64,000 nucleotides of DNA from Branchipolynoe longqiensis (GCA_030323885.1 CM059186.1:155653064-155717063), one strand, 5' to 3'. Shown: positions 1-11,964, numbered from the stretch's first letter. A program made the numbers and translations. The notes: generated from the sequence alone by a model not told the origin.

Positions 1-895
1 CATGATCTGAAGGTTTTCACCCGTACCTTCTAGTGTCTTCATCGGTGCCACCTACTTGTTTCACTGGTACTACCTAGTGGCTTCACAGGTACCACCTTGT
101 GGCTTCACTAGTGCCACGTATTAGCTTCGCTGGTACTACCTAGTGGCTTCGCCTGCACTACCTAGTGGTCTCGCTGGTACTACCTAGTGGCTTCAACAGT
201 TCCACATACTGGCTTCACTGGTACCATCTAGTGGCTTCCCTGATACCACCGAGTGGCATCAACAGCTCCACCTACTGGCTTCACTGGTACCATCTAGTGG
301 CTTCACAGATATCAGGTAGTGGCTTCAACGGTGCCATCTACTGGCTTCACTAGTACCATCTAGTGGCTTCACTGGTACCACATAGTGGCTTCAACAGTTC
401 CATCTACTGGCTTCACTGGTACCATCTAGTGGCTTCACAGATATTAGCTAGTGGCTTCAACGGTGTCATCTACTGGATTCACTAGTACCATCTAGTGGCT
501 TCACTGGTACCACATAGTGGCTTCAATAGTTCCATCTGGCTTCACTGGTACCAGCTAGTGGCTTCAACACTTCCATCTACTGGCTTCACTGGTATCAGCT
601 AGTGGCTTCACTGGTACCACCTAGTGGCTTCAACAGTTCCATCTACTGGCTTCACTGGTACTAGTTAGTGGCTTCACTGGTACCACCTAGTGGCTTCAAC
701 AGTTCCACCTCCTGGCTTCACTGGTACCAGCTAGTGGCTTCGACAGTGCCACTTACTGGTTTTACTAGTAGGGCTACCACCTAGTGGCTTCACCGTGGCA
801 AACTACTGACTTCACTGGTACCATTTAGTGGCTTCACCAGGGGAAACTACTGGCTTAGCCAATAACACTTTATAGCTTAACCAGTGCTACCTGGA
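1..895. repeat. Minisatellite with 22-bp unit
   Basis: About 40 imperfect head-to-tail copies of a 22-bp unit (consensus like TAGTGGCTTCACTGGTACCA plus two bases). Variants alternate (CACTGGTACCA, AACAGTTCCAT, CACAGATATCA), giving a partly regular higher-order order of 66 to 88 bp. Because 22 is not a multiple of three, the open frames through it are by-products of the repeat. The array continues off the left edge of the window. Confidence 0.93.
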
Positions 896-1334
896 GACTT
901 CATCGGCAGAGGACTAGTTGAAGTGTTGGCCATGCTGCAGACAACTGCGGCTGTCCCAAGTCAACACCATATTTAATTCTGGTCACCCACTGGTGACTCG
1001 GTCAACTGAGAGGATCCCCATCTTCCCCATATTCCGCATCCCTCATGATCCCCCATTTCTTCTTAATCTCTCTAAACCCCGATTAATGACAGCCTCTATA
1101 ATAAAGTGCTCTGAGATCTCAGCCATTATTACCAGTCACCAAGTCAAGTCTTTTTTTGCCTGGTAGTACACATAAAGCACTTCATACTATGTGGTCAATC
1201 AGGTCCTTTTTATACTGAGGCTATCAATATCATGTCTTAATTCTTTCTCTTTTTTTATGTCTGCCTTATTTATACCATAATATGTATCACCTTTGTCTCA
1301 TTTCAATTATGATTGTGCATACAAGAATGTATAT
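896..1334. other. Unassigned sequence, no gene seen
   Basis: No repeat, conserved protein or splice-like exon was recognised here. The short open frame starting near 918 has no recognisable composition or motif. Confidence 0.5.
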
Positions 1335-1645
1335 AATATATGTTTGTTGGAGTTTTACGTCCAGGCAACGTCTAAGGTCATATCAGGACGAGTACGGACT
1401 TGTGATAGTACGCACTCAGTCTCTTTTTATGCTGCCCAGCACTGCTGGCACCGTGACCCAATTTCCCACTCATCCACATTATCCTGATACTGAGCTAACC
1501 AGTCCTTGCCCTCTCCTAATAATGCCAAGCACCAGGCTAGATAGCGACAAGTATCAGTTTTGTAAGTCATTGGTTTGACTCGACCAGGAATCAAACTCCC
1601 GACCTTCCATATGGGAAGCCTACCGATTTGGCCACCGCATCCAAA
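1335..1645 (-). mobile_element. tRNA-derived SINE, full copy
   Basis: Read on the minus strand, the element starts near 1640 with a tRNA-like head: an A-box-like TGGCCAAATCGGTA and a B-box-like GAGTTTGATTCC about 30 bases further on. A unique body follows, and the 3' end near 1345 carries a CAAACA tail. The body is found again at 20165-20620 and 20650-20905, and the tail at 6758-6815. It is called a SINE because it has a pol III promoter-like head and is dispersed. Confidence 0.75.
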
Positions 1646-1654
1646 ATATAATGT

Positions 1655-1672
1655 ATATATAGGTATAAAATA

Positions 1673-1704
<32 letters not shown>

Positions 1705-1712
1705 GTATATAT
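1655..1712. repeat. AT-dinucleotide microsatellite
   Basis: A run of TA/AT dinucleotides with a few interruptions directly next to the SINE head. Confidence 0.9.
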
Positions 1713-2713
1713 TGGCTTATTAACATAGCAATGAAGCAATAACAAAACAGTAGTGATCCAATTCCGTTTGAACTGAAGCTATCGACGACATTCTACTATG
1801 ACGTCATCAACGTGTCGCAGTCCCACGCTTTCCTAACTGCCGCCAAGTTCAATCGACATTATTGTTAATTGCACACGTCTTTGTTGTGCACTACAACAAC
1901 TGGTAAAGATAGATATATATTCTGAAAGGCTGTACTCAAAAGGAAAGATGGTGATTGAGAGAGGCACGTCTGGTATCCCCACAAATCCTTGTCGTTTATG
2001 CAATTTCCATGTTGTACTTTTGAGCGTGCCGTCCTGGAGGCAGTATTCAGCTGCCCATTGTGGGTATTCAGGCAGTAGGCCCATTTGAACGTTGTGCACT
2101 TGTTCTATTCTTGAACATATTTGGGAAATTAGCTACAATGTGCTAAACATGCACCAAAACACACCATTGCGCCTACATTAAGGGCCATCTTTCACACAGC
2201 TCATTAGTTCGAGGAAAGTTGCATTGGAAATTAACTTTTGTGTAGGCTTACTGTTGGTTATTTTTCAAACCAAATATGAATATTTAACACTATGGGCAGT
2301 AGGCCTATATCTGCAACACCTTTGCTCCTAATTTATTAAGCAGAATAAAATGTGAAAAAATAAGGCAACCATTATGGTGCTACACTCGGTTTAAATAACT
2401 GCAACAAGATCTGGTAGCCTGGTCTTTTCACAAAGCTGACTTGTGACAATATTGCAAACACATTTTCGTTAAATATTCCCTAGAATCCATTGCTAAAGAC
2501 TCAAAAACGCCATATATTATGGTGAGCTGGCTTAGTCTTTAAGCTCTGGAACTTATTTCAAAGAGAAATTGTGTGATTAATCATCAGGAAGAAAATGCAC
2601 TACAGTGCCAATCTTTTGTGGCACTTTTAGTGTTAACCATATAAAACCAACCAATCAGATACTAGAAAGATGGCCTTTAGGGATACTTAGTAACAATGCT
2701 TTCGAGCGGTAAC
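1713..2713. other. Unassigned AT-rich sequence
   Basis: No gene or repeat was recognised. The open frame on the minus strand at 1833-2099 shows no family signature. Confidence 0.5.
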
Positions 2714-3067
2714 TTAAAGTTGCATAGTCCGATGGTTTTGAGTTACTATAATTTTTCTGAGATAAATATATTAAATTGATTATTATAATCTACCTTACTT
2801 TAGTTTGAAGTAGCGTGTATTATGAATGGCTAACTTTTGAGACATTTGAAGTGCAAACATGCTAAATCAATTTTTGGGAAGCAGGCCAAAACTCTGAGAC
2901 CATGGGCTTAGGCAGTAACAGGGTTGATTAAATTGACCCAATATGCCCTTCTATGTGGCAACACATCTACTAAGTGCTTCAGTATCTAAGTTTGGTATGC
3001 ATAATCAAACTTAGCTGAATGTTTTGGTTTTGAAAATGTGATGCTTCATCAGAATATGCGGCTTTAA
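2714..3067 (+). mobile_element. TTAA-ended MITE, copy 1
   Basis: A 354-bp element bounded by TTAA. The left end reads AAAGTTGCATAGTCCGATG and the right end is the inverted equivalent (CATCAGAATATGCGGCTTT). Related copies lie at 4260-4614, 5100-5453, 12255-12425 and 18724-19065. It has no coding capacity. The TTAA at both ends fits a TTAA target duplication, as in piggyBac-type transposition, but the transposase source is not visible. Confidence 0.85.
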
Positions 3068-3239
3068 CAAATTTATCAAATTAAGCCGTCATATGGTCTC
3101 GCCTGCCATTTCAAAGACAATTTGATGAATTCTAATAGATTGTGCTCAGGACAGCATAGGCCTGTTTATGGTATAGGTGCCCAGTGTACCTCCATAGGAA
3201 CACTACAACCATTTTGTCAGTGAAAAAGTATGTCTGTAA

Positions 3240-3527
3240 GCCTGTGTATCCATAGAATTCCCTTATTCTGTGTTCCCTTATTCTGTGTTCCGTTGTGACC
3301 TTGTGATGCACCACACAGACAATGATGAACCTGTGTTTTGCTTAGTGGCCGTTCCCATAGGTTGGACCCAGGGACCGTATGGCCTTGTGCACAGCACATG
3401 TGATGTACTGACCAGGAACAAAAAGAATGAACATGTTTACTTTCTGTGTGGTGTGTCACAAGGTCACAAGCAAACACAGAACAAGGGAACATGCCCCAAG
3501 GGAACAGTCTATAGATACACAGTCTAA
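3240..3527. mobile_element. Foldback element (long imperfect palindrome)
   Basis: The left arm (about 3242-3320) and right arm (about 3450-3525) are inverted copies of each other: TGTGACCTTGTGA... against the reverse complement of ...TCACAAGGTCACA. Both carry TTCCCTTATTCTGTGTTCC-like blocks. The two strands therefore give similar spurious peptides. It is interpreted as a MITE or foldback element; no coding function is expected. Confidence 0.75.
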
Positions 3528-4259
3528 GGCATTCACAATTTACCTGGGAGAACTAAGTCACAACGTTCTATCTAGCTTTGTACATAGATGTTGGTTTATA
3601 CGTTGCGGTTAACCCGAGTTTGAGTAGGATGGTCAGTTACTTTATCAGGTGAGTGGTGGTTGTTCTATATTTATATGTACGTCATTTCCACGTTTTTCAC
3701 ATATTTGTATGTTATACATATATCTTATTATATACATAATATATATGAGGGAGGTGTCGTGTATCTCAGGCCTAATAGCCCACAGAGAAAGAGAAGTGGA
3801 ATATGTCATACAGATAAGCATATGTATGAAGTTGTATATATATACTCCATATACATAAATATGAATTATGAGCCTATATATAGTCTACATATTGTATATA
3901 GAATACTGCATTCCCCAATTATACATGTGATTTATGTAAACTAATATATATATATATGTAGTTTAAGTATATATATATACTTACATAAACTGATTATTGA
4001 AAGTTGAATATAATTACCTTCCAAAAAACGTTTACCCTTGAAAGTGAAGATGAGTAGATAATTAATTAAACTAGAAATATCCCGAGCCTAAAATATATGC
4101 ATCACAAATATTCCACGAGGCAGACTAATAGATATTGCCTATGAAACAGCAGAAACCTAACTAGTATAAGTTTGGTGCCAAATCTACACCCTTCCTTTGG
4201 TTGCGAATATTAATCAAGTATCGAATTAATACTGATATGAATGATGATTAAGCAACGAC
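3528..4259. other. AT-rich unassigned sequence with TA repeats
   Basis: Contains TATATA-rich stretches near 3710-3750, 3830-3900 and 3940-3985. No gene was recognised. Confidence 0.5.
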
Positions 4260-4614
4260 TTAAAGTTGCATAGTCTGATGGTTTTGAATTTCTGTATTTT
4301 TTCTGAGATACATATATTAGATCGATCACTAGTATCTACTTTACATTAGTTCAAAGTTACTTTTATTTTAAATGGTAAACTTTTGAGATATTTTGAGTGC
4401 AAACATGGAAAATTTGTTTTGGCAAACCTGTCAAAACTCTGACACCATAGACTTCTGTAGTAACAGGTTCTGTTAAATTGACTCAGCATTGCCTTCCACG
4501 GAAAAACAAATGCTTAATAAGTGCATTAGTATCCAAGTTAGATATGTACAATAAAATTTAGATCTCGTTTTGGTTTTGAAAATTTGGTGATTTCATCGGA
4601 CTATGCAGCTTTAA
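4260..4614 (+). mobile_element. TTAA-ended MITE, copy 2
   Basis: Same family and orientation as the copy at 2714. The ends AAAGTTGCATAGTCTGATG and CATCGGACTATGCAGCTTT are inverted repeats of about 19 bp flanked by TTAA. Confidence 0.88.
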
Positions 4615-5099
4615 TCAACTCGACTTTTTAGGATCGCTTTGTAAATATGCCATGGTTTCCATGTAAATTTATGAAAATGTACCTCCATGATAACAATTTG
4701 ATTGAAACGCGATTTGTACTAACGTGCCAATATCTACATAACTGAGGGTTATTTCGGGGGAAATAATCGTAGCTCTGAATAATTATTAAATACTTTAAAT
4801 TAAGTGTAAAATGCCAATATTACTCTAGTTTGTGTGATCCGATTTGGAAACATTCTAGTCCTAATCCCTAAGAATGTATCAAATCAACCCACAGCAATGA
4901 GGATAGTGTTCCTTAGAGGTTGAGATTAATGTCTGGACTGTATTAACAGTAACCAGCAGTAACCATGCAGTGGTGCAGCATTATTAAAGATGTCCATCCC
5001 AGCCAGGTCAGTGAAAATTCATAGCTGCATTCCAAAGGTCAAGTCAGACAGAGGATGGAAGACTACTCCCCAATGTACAACACGAGACTGCTTCTTTAA
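4615..5099. other. Unassigned sequence between two MITEs
   Basis: No coding or repeat signal was recognised. Confidence 0.5.
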
Positions 5100-5453
5100 T
5101 TAAAGTTGCATAGTCCAATGATTTTGAGTTTCTGTCATTTTCTGAGATAAACATATTAGGCTGATCATTATAATCTACCTTTCTTTAGTTTGAAGTAACT
5201 TTTATTTTAGATGGCTAACTTTTGAGATATTTGAAGTGCAAATGTACCAAATTAATTTTGATAAGCACGCCAAAACTCTGACACCATAGACTTGTGCAGT
5301 AACATGGTCTATAAATTGACTTGGTATTCCGCTCTCTGTGGTGACAAATGTTTGATAAGTGCACCAGTATCTAAATCAGATATGTAGATTCAAATCTAGA
5401 TCACTGTTTTCGTTTTGAAAATTGGATGTTTTCATCGGACTATGCAGCTTTAA
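5100..5453 (+). mobile_element. TTAA-ended MITE, copy 3
   Basis: Third copy in the same orientation, with terminal AAAGTTGCATAGTCCAATG and CATCGGACTATGCAGCTTT and TTAA at each end. Confidence 0.88.
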
Positions 5454-5984
5454 GCATCTCATGCTGGAATATTAAGAACACACCCACCCCAACCCCACAT
5501 CACCAACCACTGTTAAGATAAGACAACAGAACATTTCCGTTGATTAACGCGAGTTACAATCCGAGAACTGAAAGTGTATTTTTCACTGTAGTGTTGTAGG
5601 CGAACACAGAAAAGATCAATATTCATTTTCCTCGTGTGTTGTCAGCAATAAATATGCAGCCAGACGGTTAATCAATATCAAATTTGTTTTCTCAAGTCTT
5701 ATATTACATAACGGTCAAGGTCAAGGCGAAAGGTTAGTCTAATGTGTGGCGTTCCACTGTAAATGAAATAGGTCTGGTTGACATCATAAGAGTGTTTATA
5801 AGTTGACTAAAGCAAACGGCGGGTATTTCCCTCAGCAGTGGTCAAATCAAATTCTCCCACACCCTCCAGTGACATTATTAATGATATTCCAACATATATA
5901 TAGATGTATTTATAGAGATAAATGTATATATACAATAATTATATTAATGACTATATATATACACCACGTCAGATCCATCACTAG
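5454..5984. other. Unassigned sequence
   Basis: No gene or repeat family was recognised. A TATA-rich stretch lies at 5890-5965. Confidence 0.5.
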
Positions 5985-6240
5985 ATCTAAGACCACTTAT
6001 TCTCAAATCTATCAAGTCAAAATGGCGACATGAATGGGACGAGCATCTAAACAATAAGTAGCATTGTATCACCCCATGTATTGAAGAACATCCACATCAT
6101 CATGTTGGGTGTCAGCGGGACCAGGTGGTCCTTACTCAATGCTGCATTGACCATTCTTGGCTGACTCACGTATCGTGACCGCTCCCCCCACCCCCGCCAG
6201 TAGGCATACATCGGGTGTCAGTGCCCACAAACACTCAAAC
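5985..6240 (+). mobile_element. LINE 3'-region fragment, decayed
   Basis: Resembles the 34.85-35.08 kb part of the LINE found at 33011-35463: words such as AAATGGCAACATGA, GGGACCAAGTGGTCC and GGGTGTCAGTCCCCAC recur with changes. It is riddled with substitutions and has no open frame, so it is an old fragment. Confidence 0.65.
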
Positions 6241-6475
6241 ACAGCGTGAATGTTTAGATTTCATCGGCTTGTGCCGACAACATTTTAAACATGTGAGAAC
6301 TCCTTATCAACGAAAAGTATTTAAAAGTAGGCTGGACAAACATTGGGTGAATCATCCTTATCTCTACGAATATAAGGCATCTATGGATGTTTTTGACTAT
6401 TACAAAGAGAGAACAATATATTCGGTGACTAAGCCAGACTTTGCCTTCCCACTATATAAGATATCTATCTAATAT
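6215..6475 (+). pseudogene. Possible reverse-transcriptase C-terminal remnant
   Basis: An open frame of 85 codons whose central part contains KSRLDKHWVNHPYLYEYKAS. This looks like the 'FKxRLDKHW' tail that ends many CR1/RTE-type LINE polymerases. It overlaps the end of the preceding LINE fragment in another frame, and no catalytic motif is present. The assignment rests on one short motif, so it could equally be chance coding. Confidence 0.35.
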
Positions 6476-7408
6476 CCACAGCATAATAAATCGCATGAAT
6501 AAAAAGTAGTAACTGGGGGTTTTGTTGCATGTACACATTATATAGCTTGGCACCATTCTTGGCGATACTTGTACTATGCCTATACGGGCATGTGTACTAG
6601 ATCAGATACATTTTTGTTATGTGCTTATTTACAAAAACAAAAGTTACGGTGTAGCTATTGATTTCATCGCAACGAACAGATAACATTGAACACATTTATA
6701 CATTGGCCCTACTCAAGGTACAGTTTTATTTTGTCCATTAACGCGTGCCTTGCTGCTTCCCGTCCTGATATGACCTTAGATGTTGCTAGGACGTAAACCA
6801 ACAAACAAACAAACAAAAAGCCTTGCTGCTTCTGTTAGCAAGTCAAGGTTAAATTCGAGAGTATTTTGAAAGGAAAATCTAAATTATAGAAACCATCGAT
6901 ACTATTCCCTGTAATGACCTATGAAGTGAAGACCAATGTTGTTTTTTGGGGGAGGTGGGTGGGATTTCTTTGTGTGTGGGTTGCTTGATTCTAAAAAGAA
7001 AATAAACTAGATGTATTTATTTCATGTAGATTAATAGAACACGAATCACAGATAGGCCTATACATTCAACAATAGTAAGATACTACAATAATCATTGTAT
7101 ATACGAGCAATAATCTGGGTCGGGCAGGCGGTCTCCCCCCCCCCCCCCTCCACTCGACCTTGCTCCCTGCCCTTCCCAGTTCCCTCCCTATCACCCCTCA
7201 AATCCCTGTCCATTCCTTTCCCTGGCTGCCATATTCCCCCCTTTTCACTCCCCTTTCTATTTCTCACTCCATCCACCCCACTCTCCTTTCCATTTTTCAC
7301 TCCACCCGCCTTCTCCATTTAACAGTTTTAAACAAAAATATAGGCCTATTTGTTTAAATCAGGGGCGGAGAATTTTTTCAGGCTGGGGCGGGGATGATCA
7401 CCAACCAT
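6476..7408. other. Unassigned sequence with SINE tail and pyrimidine tract
   Basis: Position 6758-6815 matches the tail of the SINE family (CGTCCTGATATGACCTTAGA, then CAAACA repeats) on the minus strand. 7133-7320 is a C/T-rich tract starting with a C homopolymer; the open frames there are compositional. Confidence 0.6.
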
Positions 7409-7768
7409 AAAGCGCCTGTCACACCTTACCGGACTGAGTACCGGAGACCACCGGACAAAGAATTTTCTAGTCCGGTGCTCTCCGGCACACAAAATGTATC
7501 GAAATGGAGCGTAATTGGGTCAATTGCCGCCGGGCGACCGGACAAGTACCGTACGAGAACCAGACACGTAACGGATGGGTACCTGACACCAACAGATGGG
7601 TACCAGACATGTACGGATGGGTACCAGACATGTACAGGACACCAACCGGACACGTCATTCCAGCGGAAGTTTTGTGCATGTTCAAAACTTGTACCAGACA
7701 CCGCTGGATGGGTACCGGACATCGCCGTACAGTACCGGTTCTCGTCCGGTAAGGTGCTGGGCCTTTAT
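7409..7768. mobile_element. CCGGAC-family MITE, short copy
   Basis: Inverted ends: the left reads about GTCACACCTTACCGGAC and the right is its complement (GTCCGGTAAGGTGCTGGGC). The interior has three tandem copies of a 21-bp unit like GGATGGGTACCAGACATGTA (7573-7635) and many TCCGGT words. The same family, enlarged by a minisatellite, lies at 27565-28593. It is non-coding. Confidence 0.8.
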
Positions 7769-7899
7769 ATTTTTATTTGACCCAAGTTAGTAACGTATGT
7801 CGTAATATCATCAGCTCTCGTACTCCCCAACTGCTGCGTCCGTTATCATGAGTTGGAAGTAACCACTGCCACCAAAAGGTGAGTAGAAAGGGTGGAGAT

Positions 7900-8230
7900 G
7901 CTCTATTAGCCCTTTTCCGCTAAACACGCCGCAGTGAGCTGTTATCCATATTAGTTCTTGCCATTACCACCAGAGGGGAGGTTAGGTTGGTGGTAACAAT
8001 CTTCTGTAACCTCAATATATTCAATTCAATACTTTATTTCAGACTCACCATTATGGCAGTTCCAATTTGCTGCACAGTGAGCTGTTACGCAGAACGTTAG
8101 TTCTGCCACTGACGACAGAGGGTGGAAATTATCTAAAGACTCTATCCGCAGTGAGTAGCTACCCACAGCATTAGTTCGTGCAACTATCATCAGAGGGCAG
8201 GATATGGTGGGTATCATTTCCACACAGCCC
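7900..8230. repeat. Degenerate threefold tandem repeat, about 120 bp
   Basis: Three diverged blocks share GCAGTGAGCTGTTA, then TTAGTTCTTGC-like, then ACCAGAGGG-like words (near 7931, 8073 and 8149). It is old and diverged, with no open frame supporting a gene. Confidence 0.6.
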
Positions 8231-8350
8231 ACTACACTGACGTCAGTCTACAATTCCGTACAGATTGAGCCTTGTAACCCACTGACCATGTCACTGTAAT
8301 GGGTGTACCTAAACTAATTCAAGAGAGAGGGCACGGTCATCATTAGGGCC

Positions 8351-8802
8351 GTATTCGATTAACGCGACACGACCCGGGCGACTCAGGTCACTCGAGTTGC
8401 TAGAATTTCAAATCAAACACCACAAGTGGAGTCGACAAAAAGATGTGCCATGTGCAAAAAGTCCCGATCGCAGTAACCCATGTCTTGGCTAGGGGTGATG
8501 ACGTCACATTTGCGCTGGTACCGTCCTGTAGGATAACAGCTACCAGTACCAGTCCGAGGTGTTTTTTTTGGGTAATAACCCAGATTAATGAAATGGAAAT
8601 ATAACTAAACTATGCAATCATAAAATACTTTAAATCCTATCTTGCTGTACTTATAACAGTTATTTAATAGAAAAAAAGTTGTAGATTAAGCCATTTTTTC
8701 CACCCTGAGCATGAAGAAGCGTATTCGATTATTCGACCCGAGTCTGCAGGATGTGCACATGCACTAAGTGGCTGGGGTGACGCGAATTGATTAATCGAAT
8801 AC
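8351..8802 (+). mobile_element. GTATTCGATTAA MITE, copy A
   Basis: A 452-bp element with inverted ends GTATTCGATTAA and TTAATCGAATAC. Internal landmarks are GACCCGGGCGACTC, a TGACGTCA block and a poly-T followed by TAAGCCA. Related copies lie at 11404-11608, 19227-19648, 29201-29628 and 29641-29957. Confidence 0.87.
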
Positions 8803-9289
8803 ACCCTAGGAAAAATGGGGAAATGAAATGAGACCCTAATTCCACAATCAAAGAAGCAAAATATATTCTTCACCTACCTGGATGTATTTACCCTTACCTT
8901 TTGAGTTGCTTAGTCAATTTTATTCATAGATGCCAAGTTTAAAATCTGGATTGCCATTTTGATAGATTCTAGGTCATGTTGATTGGCTGATGTATTCAGG
9001 TGGTACATTTTGATTGGCTGAGATAGTCATGTGGTACAGTTCATTCAAATATAGCGGATTTATTTCATGAACTCTATCACTGAAAACTGATTTTGTGTCA
9101 CTGAGTCTGATATTATGTGATTTGGAAACTCTGGAGAATATATATTGAGGGGAAATGGATACAATGGATTGTGGCTATTGGATTTTAATCAACATATGGT
9201 AGGAAAGGTAGGAGAGGCCATCCACTGTGAGATACATTTTCGCCAGCTTTTACATAGCCTGTTGGTTCACCGCTGCTTTACAGCGGTGT
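8803..9289. other. Unassigned sequence
   Basis: No gene or repeat was recognised. 8975-9045 contains two near copies of TTGATTGGCTGA. Confidence 0.5.
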
Positions 9290-9492
9290 ATCTTTTATCT
9301 AATGACAGCAGTGCTTTTTGTTTTACATACGTTTGCAATAACGCCGAATTTCACTTACTGAGTAAGTTATGCTCCTAAATAACATTATTTCAACCCCCGA
9401 GTGAATATTCATGGTTCTAAATAACATAATTAGATCGTAGCAGTGAAGAGATTTGTGCTTTATGTTTTAATTACATTCGCAATAACGCCGCC
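9290..9492. repeat. Dispersed repeat shared with 32255-32520
   Basis: Shares AAGTTATGCTCCTAAATAAC, GCAGTGAA and CTTTTTGTTTTA words with the region at 32255-32520. Inside it, the motif TTCTAAATAACATAATT and the flanking CGCAATAACGCC occur twice, suggesting an older tandem structure. It is non-coding. Confidence 0.6.
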
Positions 9493-9539
9493 GATCCGGC
9501 CGTGGCCTTAAAGGTATCCGGCATAGGTGTTCGAGATGT

Positions 9540-9655
9540 ATGTATGACTTTACCCGACCCAACTTTACCCGACTCGACTTTACCCGACATGACTTTACCG
9601 AACCTGACTTTACCTGACATCACTTTACCCGACCTGACTTTACCCAACCTCAGCT
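9540..9655. repeat. Minisatellite with 15-bp unit
   Basis: About seven copies of ACTTTACCCGACCTG with substitutions. The period of 15 keeps one frame open (TLPDLTLPD...), so the apparent peptide is a repeat by-product. Confidence 0.88.
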
Positions 9656-9861
9656 CTGCGAATAGTAATCATTCTTCTGCTACTTTGCAGAGCAAAGCAG
9701 CTCTGCGGTAGGAATCATTCTTCTGCTAATTCACAGAGCAAACCTTCTCTGCGAATAGCCTACTGCAAATGCACTAGTATATATATCAAATATATATACA
9801 AATTGAAAAGAATTGACAAGAAAAATCAGTTCTTAAACTGGTTTATAAAGGAGTGATCTCA

Positions 9862-9937
9862 CTGCAAATGGGTCCACCCAGCAGGATCGACAGGTGCCGG
9901 TCATCCTATCGATCCTGCTCAGTGGACCCAGTTGCAG
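9862..9937. repeat. Short hairpin (29-bp arms)
   Basis: Arms 9862-9890 and 9909-9937 are inverted copies (CTGCAAATGGGTCCACCCAG against CTGGGTCCACTGAG on the reverse) with an 18-base loop. It abuts the SINE body that follows. Confidence 0.75.
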
Positions 9938-10092
9938 TTTGGGTTATTTTCCATTCCAACCAGTGGTCCACAACTGGTTCACCAAAGGATGTGGTATGTG
10001 TTGTAATATCTGTGGGAAAGTGTGTATAAAAGCACCCTTGCTGCTTATTGGAAAGAGCTTATTTGACATCCAATAGCCAATGATACGAAAAC
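9938..10092 (+). mobile_element. SINE body fragment (TATAAAAG...CTTGCTGC family)
   Basis: Matches the complete SINE at 24004-24258 in order: GGTATGTG, CTGTGGGAAAGTG, TATAAAAGCACCCTTGCTGC, ACATCCAATAGCC. The tRNA-like head is replaced by the hairpin, so this is a 5'-truncated copy. Confidence 0.78.
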
Positions 10093-11403
10093 CAGTTGTA
10101 CAAATATACGGTCTTTCGCTCGTAATAGCCAAGCTTGGAATCATATCAATAACTCAGGCGATGGAGACCATTGTTATGCAATAGTGATGCAATGTGTGCC
10201 CACTCGCTGTGTGACATATAAATAACTATGTGTAAATGTTATGACGCATGGTGACCGGGATTGCGGTATGATGTCTGGATATTGAGATACGGTTACTAAT
10301 TTTAGAAATGTTCCATCCATGCACCAGGAAGAGTGAAAATGGAGAGGGGCATAGATTATTGTTTACTGTAACTGTATGATGACTAGTTATTACCATGGGA
10401 CCGCTGGGTAATCACACCAAGCCATTCTGCATACATTCGGGACAACACCTGCCCTGGGGTTGAGTGACAGGTGCCCAGTCACCCTTGTACTTCTTGCACT
10501 TGCTGGACAGCACACACTCACTCTAGAGATACCAAAGGAAACAGTTCACCACTGAGCAGTGTGTAACACCCATAGGACTTAGGTTCAAGGGGCTGTAGGC
10601 ACTGATTTTTACTGAACAAGCAGAAGCTATGTGGGTCTGTGTAGCAGGTTGTAAGTGAGTCAGGGTGGCAGGTCACTAGTAGGTGAACAAGAGTTGTAGC
10701 AATAAAGCTCAACATTATCATTGTCAATCTTGCGACTTATCACCCCCTTCTTTCTTATGAGTTGTGTTTTGGTATTTAGTTGGGGGGGGGGTTGGGGTTG
10801 GGGGGGGGGGGGGAGACTGGCAGACAGTTGCCAGTATCCTCCTGATAGTAGTGATTATAAGAGGAACTGCCTCGGCCAGCAGTAAGTCTTCACAGTGGGC
10901 TCTAGAGGCATCATTAATTAAACAAGTTTTTTACTTTTTTTCACTGTCAAACACTGCCAGAGTTGATAACAGCCCTGACCTTCTTCTGCCACTGATCAGA
11001 CACATAGACGCTTATAGTTATACACATCAGCAAATCACACAAGCTGTGTTACTGTTAAGAGTACTGTTCTGGTCCTGCCAGTTAATACTGTACGGCCAAA
11101 GGAGACACTCGTTTCTTTCGCTGTTCATAAAATATGTAATCATCCTCTTACAATATATTTGAGGGAAATAAACTCACCTTTTGGGAGAGGAGGCAGGTAG
11201 CTGATAGGTTGCAATGGGTCATGGCTTATTAGAGAGCATGGCTACCCTAGTCACAGTTGTCAATACACCAATCTAATTACTGCTCAATGGATGCATTTCA
11301 CATTAGTCTCAAGTTTAGAAGTTGGGGAAGCATTCTATGTGCGCTTGTCGCGGTTTAGATTCTCGGTGGGTTTAGAGTCTACGCTCGGGATTATGCGCAT
11401 GCG
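10093..11403. other. Unassigned sequence with G homopolymer tracts
   Basis: No exon or repeat family was recognised. Runs of G near 10780-10815 open a frame (10764-11162) with no family features. A motif like the SINE 3' end (CTCTAGAGGCATCATTAATTA) sits at 10900-10922. Confidence 0.5.
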
Positions 11404-11608
11404 TGTATTCGATTAACTCGACCCGAGCGACTCGGGTCACCCGAGTGTCTAGAAATTCAAATAGAACACTGCGAGTGGAGTTGACAAAAACATGTGCCAT
11501 GTGCAAAAAGTTTAACCCACCTCTTGGCTGGGGGTTGGCTAGGAGCGATGACGTCACATTTGTGCGTCAAAAAGTCACTAGGGTCACCCGAGTTGATTAA
11601 TCGAATAT
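11404..11608 (+). mobile_element. GTATTCGATTAA MITE, copy B (internally deleted)
   Basis: Only 205 bp, with both ends kept (GTATTCGATTAACTCGACCC and GATTAATCGAATA). Compared with the 452-bp copy A, the poly-T half of the interior is missing. It lies just beyond the 3' end of the HROB gene. Confidence 0.83.
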
Positions 11609-11719
11609 GCTGAAATGCCGTTAGATTTTGACGCATGCGCAGAACCCCGAACATAGACTCTAAACGCACTGAGAATTTAAACCATGACACACTCATGTTA
11701 AATATAGTCCTTAGCTGGT

Positions 11720-11725
11720 TTTATT
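11720..11725 (-). terminator. HROB: Poly(A) signal of HROB
   Basis: AATAAA on the minus strand, about 240 nt after the HROB stop codon. It is the first canonical signal downstream of the stop. Confidence 0.6.
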
Positions 11726-11964
11726 TTCACTAAATGTCTCTTTTGGGGTATTTTGGGTTTAAGAAGGAAAAAAAATGTCTTCACAGAATAAAATTGTCTA
11801 TAATTATACCACAACATCCCCCATCGTTTGAAACGGATGCTTCTTAATACGAAAGAGAGAAATGTGAATGTCTACATGATGAGAGCTGCGTTCATCGAAG
11901 ATGTATTTGGAATCGGCGACAATGACGGTTGCTATGGAGGGCGACGTTGCCAAGGTGATGTACT

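Noticed and set aside
1..895. CRISPR-like direct repeat array
   Set aside because: There are no spacers: the 22-bp units follow each other directly, and the genome is eukaryotic.
7058..7322. Coding frames on both strands
   Set aside because: A C/T-rich tract gives Pro/Ser/Leu frames on one strand and Gly/Glu/Arg frames on the other; this is purely compositional.
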